This document shows, in pieces, positions 59,251 to 64,000 of a stretch of DNA of 64,000 nt (positions are counted from its first letter, which is position 1; every line of letters starts with the position of its first letter). The notes under the pieces are model-generated. The model worked only from the letters and a program-made list of their open reading frames with translations. It had not been told where the DNA came from and ran no database searches. A program made the translations under genes and the position numbers. This DNA is from a bacterium (GTDB taxonomy: Bacteria; Chloroflexota; Dehalococcoidia; Tepidiformales; Tepidiformaceae), in NCBI GenBank assembly GCA_003577245.1, contig QEVS01000005.1, positions 62,001-126,000 of the forward strand, written 5' to 3'.

Positions 59251-59399
59251 GTGCTTCGCCTCCGCAATCGGTTGCCCGCGGAACCGGCGCGCCCGGTCAA
59301 GAACACCAGCGCTCCCGGCCCCTGGACTATTAGCGGTGCTGGTATGACACACCGGCCCGCTCCCTGTCCAGTGGGGACGCGCGTGCAAACCAGGAGTCC

Positions 59400-60062
59400 C
59401 TAAGCCACGCGCGCGGCCCAGCGCCCATAACCGGCGGCCAGGCAGAGCGCCGCCGCGCCCCACAGGTAACCGCCCGCAACATCGCTCGGCCAGTGGGCTC
59501 CGGCAAACACGCGCGCAGGGCCCGCGAGCAAGATCACCCCGAGCAGCAGTGCCTGCGCCGGCCGCACCATTCGCCGCGGGAGATAGGCGCCCGCGAAGAT
59601 CGCCATCGTTCCGAAGAAGAGCATGTCGCTGTAGACGTGTCCGCTCGGAAACCCGTGGGTGTCGCGCAGCCTGTCCACGCGCACGCCGAATTCCTCGACG
59701 GGCCGGGGCGCCTGCACGATCGCCTTCAGCAGCTGATCCACGAAGCGCAGCCCCAGCGCGGCGATGAAGGTGTAGAGCGCCTCCCGGTGCCGGTGCCCGG
59801 CAGTCCACCGGAACCGGCGTAGCCGCCCGGCCAGCAGCAGCACTGCCCCCGCTGCCACGAACGGGACCCAGCTCCACGACCCTAACCCGTTCACCAGGTT
59901 CGCGGCTCCTTCGAAGCTCTCCCGCGACTGGACCGCCCTGGTCAGCCGCACATCTCCCGGGAGCGGTGTGCCTTCAATCATCACCCACGCTGTGAGCGCC
60001 AGGGCGGCCGCCCCGAAGAAGCCGGCCCACCTGAAGAGTTGCCACTCAGCCATCTGCGTCAC
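59400..60062 (-). CDS. PAP2-family membrane phosphatase
   Basis: A 220-residue protein with about six membrane helices and the three PAP2 signatures: K-x6-R-P in LKAIVQAPRPVEEF near residue 113, P-S-G-H in HGFPSGHVYSDMLFFG, and R-x5-H-x3-D in ARVFAGAHWPSDVAGGYL near residue 184, where the usual Ser before Arg is Ala. It dephosphorylates a lipid phosphate, possibly undecaprenyl pyrophosphate (BcrC-like) or phosphatidic acid. GTG 60062 or ATG 60053 can start it. It lies 7 bp after the glycosidase-like lipoprotein. Confidence 0.85.
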   Translation of the reverse strand: MTQMAEWQLFRWAGFFGAAALALTAWVMIEGTPLPGDVRLTRAVQSRESFEGAANLVNGLGSWSWVPFVAAGAVLLLAGRLRRFRWTAGHRHREALYTFIAALGLRFVDQLLKAIVQAPRPVEEFGVRVDRLRDTHGFPSGHVYSDMLFFGTMAIFAGAYLPRRMVRPAQALLLGVILLAGPARVFAGAHWPSDVAGGYLWGAAALCLAAGYGRWAARVA

Positions 60063-60069
60063 CGGGGTT

Positions 60070-61221
60070 TCACTTCAGCGGACGGCGTGCCCATTCCTCC
60101 CAGGTCCCCCAGGCCAGCTTGTTCGACCCGTCGCTCTTGCGCAGGCCCACGTCCTTGAACACGGCCGCGGCACCTTCTGCCGCGAACGCCGGGTCCAGCG
60201 CTGCCAGCCAGACCACCGCGCTGAAGCCGTTCGCCTCCGCGTCGCCCAGCAACCGCTGCAGGAACGCAAGCTGATCCTCCTCCGTGCCGACGTTCGCCTC
60301 CCCTTCCACCGGTTGCGAGGCATATCCGGCCTCGGAGATGAGGATCTCTCCATCCCAGCGCGCCTTCAGCTGGGAGTAGTAGTCCGGCCGGATTTCGGCC
60401 GCGCTCCGGTGGTCGCCCAGGTACGGGTAAGTGCTGATCGCCAGCGCATCCATGTGACCCCGGAACGGGTCGAGCACCTCCCACTGCGGTGGGTGCACAT
60501 CTCCGAATTTCCCTTCGAGGTCTTCGAGCTGGAAGGTTGGGAAGACCTTCGTCTTCGGGCTGGCCGCCTTCGCCACCGTGTACGCCTCCCGGTAGAGCGA
60601 GACAAAGGCCTCGAACTGTTTTGGCGCGCGCGCGTAGAGCATGTTGATCTCAACGCCCAGCGCCAGGTAATCGGGCGAGTAGTTCTTCGCCACATAGGCC
60701 GCGTAGGCCACGAATGCGTTCCGGAGCGACTGGTCCTCGAAGCCCACCTGCGGGTCGACTCCCGCGGGCAGGTTGGCGATGCGGCTTCGCTGCACCACCC
60801 CGTCGGTGGGGTCGATCGCGTAGAAGAGCTCCAGCCCGCTGTACTGCTTCAGCAGCTTCAGCTCCGTCAGCGTCGTGTCCTCCGTGCCCTGGGAGATCTG
60901 CCCCCCTGCCATGAAGTCCTCCCACGGGGGCGCGCGCTGAATCAGGATCAGGTCCGCGTACTGTGCCGCCGTGGCAAACGCGCCGATGTAGGCCTCCGTG
61001 GTCCTTTCCGGCGGAAGCGCGCTGAATCCGATGCGGATACCACGCGGTTCACCCGCGGGGCCGGGCCGGACAACGGTTGGCCCAAGGAGGCCGGGCCCTT
61101 CGTTGCCGTTCTCTCCCCCTTTTCGGCCACCTTCGCCACACGCGATGAGGGCCAGCGCAAGAAACGCGGCCACTGCTACAATCAGCGCGCGGGGTAGCCG
61201 GGTTCGGCCGGGAGTACGCAT
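60070..61221 (-). CDS. Lipoprotein with glycoside-hydrolase-like (clan GH-A) domain
   Basis: A 383-residue protein. Residues 1-28 form a lipoprotein signal with lipobox LALIAC. A low-complexity Gly/Glu linker follows, then a domain resembling a TIM-barrel endo-glycosidase. The candidate acid/base Glu is in DYLALGVEINMLY, and the nucleophile Glu in GEILISEAGYASQP near the end, which fits the two-glutamate pattern of GH-A enzymes such as GH53. The substrate is unknown; it may trim surface or wall glycans. Its ATG (61221-61219) overlaps the ATG of the divergent PBP gene. Confidence 0.7.
   Translation of the reverse strand: MRTPGRTRLPRALIVAVAAFLALALIACGEGGRKGGENGNEGPGLLGPTVVRPGPAGEPRGIRIGFSALPPERTTEAYIGAFATAAQYADLILIQRAPPWEDFMAGGQISQGTEDTTLTELKLLKQYSGLELFYAIDPTDGVVQRSRIANLPAGVDPQVGFEDQSLRNAFVAYAAYVAKNYSPDYLALGVEINMLYARAPKQFEAFVSLYREAYTVAKAASPKTKVFPTFQLEDLEGKFGDVHPPQWEVLDPFRGHMDALAISTYPYLGDHRSAAEIRPDYYSQLKARWDGEILISEAGYASQPVEGEANVGTEEDQLAFLQRLLGDAEANGFSAVVWLAALDPAFAAEGAAAVFKDVGLRKSDGSNKLAWGTWEEWARRPLK
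61177..61182 (+). promoter_or_regulatory. -10 box TACAAT of the PBP gene
   Basis: TACAAT lies 37 nt upstream of the PBP ATG, inside the divergent lipoprotein coding sequence. A short leader with GGGAG at 61210-61214 follows, five bases before the ATG. Confidence 0.5.
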
Positions 61222-63247
61222 GCGTGGGGCCTTCCTTGCCGCCATCATCGCGGGACTTGTCGTTGGTGGCGCCATTGCCGGGTATCGCCTCGTCACCGGT
61301 GACTCTGAGAGCGCGCCTGCCGCGAGCGCAACGCCCGAGGCCGGCTCTCCACGGGCCACCGCCGAGGCCTGGGCAAAGGCCTGGACACTCGGCGACACCC
61401 GCGCCCTCTGGGAGCTCCTGACCCCTGCAGCCCGGCAGGCATTCCCGTTCGACATCTTCAATGCAGAGTACGATTCCTTCGCCGTCGAGGTCACGCTCTC
61501 GCAGCTGGTCGCATCTGTCCGCTCCGCGCAGGAGGACAGTGCGAGTTTCGCCGTCCACCTGGCTACGAGCTATTTCGGAGAGTTCGACTACGAGGTTTCC
61601 CTGCCCCTCACAAAGGGGTCCAGTGGCTTCCAGGTAGCGTGGGAACCCTCCGCCATCCACCCCCGTCTGACGCCCACCGCCCGCTTCAAGAGCGACATCC
61701 AGCGCCCCAAGCGTGGCGCCATCCTCGACCGCAAGGGCGAGCCGCTGGCAATCACCCGCGAGGTGCGAATGCTTGGCCTCAACCGCTCCGTGGTCGCCGA
61801 CCGGGGCTTCCTCAGCAACCGCCTGATCGAGTTCGGATTCGCCGCCGACCAGGTCAACGGCGCCTTCAACAGCACCGCGGGGCTCAACCAGCGCGTGGCC
61901 GTCGGGCCCGTTGCCGATGCAAAGCTTGAAGAGGCCACCCAGCTGGCGCGCATCCCCGGCGTGCTCCTCTACTTCGAGACCCAGCGCGTCCACCCGCTCG
62001 GTCCTTCGGCCGCCCACGTGGTCGGCTACACGCGCGAGCTGACTGCCGAAGAGCTGGCGGAACGGCGCGGGCAGGGGTACCGCATCGGCGACCGCGTTGG
62101 AGCGGTCGGACTCGAGGCATTCCTGGAAGAAACGCTCGCCGGGCGGGTGGGCGCGGAGCTTCGCCTTGCCGGGCCCAACGGCGAAACCATCGAGACCATC
62201 CGCTCCACCGCCTACGTGCCGGGCAAGGATGTCGCCACCACCCTCGATGCTGCCACCCTCGTCACCGCCCAGGCGCGCCTTGGCGCCCGGGCAGGCGCCG
62301 CTGTCACCATCGACCCGCGCACGAACGCCGTCCTTGCCCTCAACAGCTCGCCGTCGTTCGACCCCGACGCGTTCGAGCGCAACGACAAGACTGCCCTCGA
62401 TGCCATCACGAAGGCGCCGAACTCGCCGCTGGCCAACCGCGCGACCACCGGTCTCTACTCGCCGGGCTCCACGTTCAAGCTCATCACCGGCGCCGCAGGG
62501 CTCGCATTCGGCGGCTACACGCCCTCAGACCGTTTCGAATGCGGCTCCATCTGGCGTGGTGTCGACCCCCCGCGCAAGAACTGGGAGGGCGCCCAGGGCA
62601 TGCTCACCATCGCCGAAGGGCTCATGCGCTCCTGCAACCCGGTCTTCTACGAAATCGCGCTCAAACTCTACAACGACACCGACGGCGCTCTTTCCGAAAT
62701 GGCGCGCGCCTTTGGCCTGGGCAAGGCTACCGGCATCGTCGGTCTGCCCGAAGAAGATGGCCTGGTCCCGGACGCCGAGTGGAAGCGCCGCACCCGGAAC
62801 GAATCCTGGTACCCCGGTGATGAGGTGAATATTGGCATCGGCCAGGGCGACCTGCTCGTTACCCCCATTCAGCTCGCCAATGCCTACAGCACGTTCATTT
62901 CCGGAACCCTGCGGGCACCGGTGCTGCTGGCCACCGAGACGGCCACACCGCGCGGCGCCCTGCCACTCACCGAACCCCAGTTCGCCCACCTCCGCCAGGG
63001 GCTCGCGCTTGTGGCCGGGCAGTTCGGCACCGCCTCGGCCGCCTTCTGGAACGCCGGGTACACCGGCTTCGCCGGCAAGTCCGGCACCGCGGAAGACGTC
63101 GGCACACAGCAGCACGTCCTTTTCGTTGCCTACGCCCCTGCCGCTGAGCCCCGCGCCCTGGCTGCCGTCGTTCTCGACGAGGGGGAATCGGGCTCCGTTG
63201 AAGCCGGCCCCATCGCCCGCGACATCGTCCTCATCGCAATGAAGTAG
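61220..63247 (+). CDS. Class B penicillin-binding protein with NTF2-like domain
   Basis: A 675-residue peptidoglycan transpeptidase. A membrane anchor spans residues 4-25. An NTF2-like (MecA N-terminal-type) domain follows (about residues 43-155; ATAEAWAKAWTLGDTRALWE). The dimerisation motif KRGAILDRKGEPLA comes next. The catalytic motifs are S-T-F-K with Ser417, S-C-N at Ser471, and K-S-G-T at Lys620. The NTF2-like module places it with PBP2a and PBP3-like class B enzymes, distinct from FtsI at 11118. A side-wall or stress role is possible. ATG 61220 follows GGGAG. Confidence 0.9.
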   Translation: MRGAFLAAIIAGLVVGGAIAGYRLVTGDSESAPAASATPEAGSPRATAEAWAKAWTLGDTRALWELLTPAARQAFPFDIFNAEYDSFAVEVTLSQLVASVRSAQEDSASFAVHLATSYFGEFDYEVSLPLTKGSSGFQVAWEPSAIHPRLTPTARFKSDIQRPKRGAILDRKGEPLAITREVRMLGLNRSVVADRGFLSNRLIEFGFAADQVNGAFNSTAGLNQRVAVGPVADAKLEEATQLARIPGVLLYFETQRVHPLGPSAAHVVGYTRELTAEELAERRGQGYRIGDRVGAVGLEAFLEETLAGRVGAELRLAGPNGETIETIRSTAYVPGKDVATTLDAATLVTAQARLGARAGAAVTIDPRTNAVLALNSSPSFDPDAFERNDKTALDAITKAPNSPLANRATTGLYSPGSTFKLITGAAGLAFGGYTPSDRFECGSIWRGVDPPRKNWEGAQGMLTIAEGLMRSCNPVFYEIALKLYNDTDGALSEMARAFGLGKATGIVGLPEEDGLVPDAEWKRRTRNESWYPGDEVNIGIGQGDLLVTPIQLANAYSTFISGTLRAPVLLATETATPRGALPLTEPQFAHLRQGLALVAGQFGTASAAFWNAGYTGFAGKSGTAEDVGTQQHVLFVAYAPAAEPRALAAVVLDEGESGSVEAGPIARDIVLIAMK

Positions 63248-63250
63248 ACG

Positions 63251-63274
63251 CCCTCCTCCCTCCTCCCTCCTCCC
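63251..63274 (-). promoter_or_regulatory. G-quadruplex-forming motif upstream of the SPFH gene
   Basis: On the minus strand four GGG runs are separated by three AGGA loops, a perfect 7-bp repeat. It lies 4 bp after the PBP stop and 1 bp before the TATAGT box of the SPFH gene, so it fills the -35 and spacer region. Confidence 0.6.
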
Positions 63275-63275
63275 G

Positions 63276-63281
63276 TATAGT
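63276..63281 (+). promoter_or_regulatory. -10 box TATAGT of the SPFH gene
   Basis: TATAGT is followed about 7 bp later by the predicted transcript start. GGGAGGAAAG, a strong ribosome site, ends shortly before ATG 63311. Confidence 0.6.
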
Positions 63282-63310
63282 TCCTTCAGCACGCCGGGAG
63301 GAAAGCCCAG

Positions 63311-64000
63311 ATGGCCTGGATCGTCAGCATGGTAATCGCTGTCATCGTTTGCGGAGGGGTATTCGCCGTCGGCGCCCTGACCCGGGGAAGTGCGAAGCCC
63401 GGAACCCCCTCCGCCCTCCGGGGGCTGGTCGTCATGGCCGCTGCCGGGGTGCTCTTTCTCCTCTGGGCCGGCCTCCACACGGCAGCCGCCTCAATTCGCC
63501 AGGTCGAAGCCGGCCACGTCGGCGTCGTCTACCAGTTCGGTTCCATCGTCGGCCAGAAGGACGAGGGCCTCCAGTTGATCGCTCCCTGGCAGTCGATGCG
63601 CGTCGCCAGCGTCCAGGTGCAGCGGGCCCACTTCGAGAACATTGAGTGCTTCAGCAAGGAGACCCAGGACGTCTTCATCGCCGCCTCCGTCAACTACTCC
63701 GTCTCCAAGAAGGCCGTGCAGAACCTCTACCGGACCGTGGGCATTCGCTGGTTCGATCGCCTGGTCGAAGCGCGCATTCAGAACTTCTTCAAGGAAGAGA
63801 CGGTCAAATACGAGGCCATAGACGTCGCCCCCAACCGCGAGCCCATTCGCAAGGCCGTCCTCGAACGCCTTGCCACGGAGCTAGCGCCCTACTCAGTCGA
63901 AGTCCAGGACCTCCTCATCACCAGCATTGAGTTCTCCCCCGCCTTCAAGAGCGCCATCGAACAGAAGCAGATAGCAACCCAGGACGCCCTGCGTGAGCAG
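63311..64000 (+). CDS. SPFH/Band 7 (prohibitin-like) protein, truncated by the window edge
   Basis: The 230 visible codons encode two N-terminal hydrophobic segments (about residues 2-24 and 41-58). An SPFH domain begins AGHVGVVYQFGSIVGQKDEG near residue 73 and runs through VQRAHFENIECFSKETQDVF and LLITSIEFSPAFKSAIEQKQ. The start of the usual coiled coil is at the edge (QIATQDALREQ). Prohibitin and HflC-type proteins assemble into membrane rings that organise lipids or FtsH protease. No HflK or FtsH gene is visible in the window. Confidence 0.88.
   Translation, partial: MAWIVSMVIAVIVCGGVFAVGALTRGSAKPGTPSALRGLVVMAAAGVLFLLWAGLHTAAASIRQVEAGHVGVVYQFGSIVGQKDEGLQLIAPWQSMRVASVQVQRAHFENIECFSKETQDVFIAASVNYSVSKKAVQNLYRTVGIRWFDRLVEARIQNFFKEETVKYEAIDVAPNREPIRKAVLERLATELAPYSVEVQDLLITSIEFSPAFKSAIEQKQIATQDALREQ

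Noticed and set aside
59300..59345. Inverted repeat ACCAGC/GCTGGT upstream of the dienelactone hydrolase
   Set aside because: The arms need a 3-nt bulge and the tail is only GTTCTTG. Too weak to call a terminator or operator.

Overview
The window is a GC-rich (clearly above 60 % by eye), gene-dense bacterial chromosome segment. It has no rRNA, tRNA, CRISPR, transposase or phage gene that I could find. The gene set fits a member of the Chloroflexota, perhaps a peptidoglycan-bearing, Dehalococcoidia- or Tepidiforma-like lineage: a complete mraZ-to-ftsZ cluster, a DUF1461 membrane protein, an F420/DDN-type protein, an rpsA-clpC-rpoB-rpoC block without rplKAJL, and an enlarged RpoC. This placement is inference from gene content and protein flavour; 16S rRNA or a marker tree would settle it.

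Layout. (1) 1-4614: surface-polysaccharide genes: partial rmlA-like nucleotidyltransferase, GT4 and GT2 glycosyltransferases, a WecA-like initiating transferase and a GDP-mannose 4,6-dehydratase-like enzyme. (2) 4666-7070: a TetR-permease-ATPase export operon with a perfect 20-bp palindrome upstream. (3) 7160-8888: a dual-specificity-phosphatase-like gene, trmD and a moaB/mogA gene. (4) 9108-25543: the division and cell-wall cluster mraZ, rsmH, ftsL-like, ftsI, murF, mraY, murD, ftsW, murG, murC, murB, ddl, ftsQ, ftsA, ftsZ. It is driven by a near-consensus promoter embedded in MraZ-box-like repeats. Most genes from ftsI to ftsZ are joined by 4-nt start/stop overlaps. (5) 25544-31597: a structured intergenic region, a GNAT protein, an alpha/beta hydrolase, an asparagine synthetase, a hydroxyacyl-CoA-dehydrogenase-like SDR and a degenerate GGDEF membrane protein. 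(6) 31852-44548: rpsA, clpC, rpoB, rpoC. (7) 44632-51251: ispF-ispD and a set of small metabolic genes. (8) 51282-59250: an acyl-CoA carboxylase pair, a large unpartnered molybdopterin oxidoreductase, a sulfite-oxidase-like gene and a dienelactone hydrolase. (9) 59400-64000: envelope genes: PAP2 phosphatase, a glycosidase-like lipoprotein, a class B PBP and a partial SPFH protein.

How the genes work together. Regions 1, 4 and 9 supply envelope functions: undecaprenyl-linked glycan initiation and elongation, the cytoplasmic Mur pathway (MurB, C, D, F and Ddl are here; MurA, MurE are not), lipid I/II synthesis (MraY, MurG), lipid II polymerisation and crosslinking (FtsW, FtsI, a second PBP) and septum assembly (FtsQ, FtsL, FtsA, FtsZ). 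Region 6 is core gene expression. Region 8 suggests CoA-linked catabolism.

The most notable signals are: ftsW, which seems to start at an AUA codon placed exactly like the AUG/GUG starts of its neighbours; a recurrent TANNNT hexamer 6-9 nt before the start codon of many monocistronic or divergent genes, implying leaderless mRNAs; a multi-stem palindromic region just after ftsZ; a triple MIVRR repeat at the FtsQ N-terminus; and two divergent genes whose ATG codons share bases.
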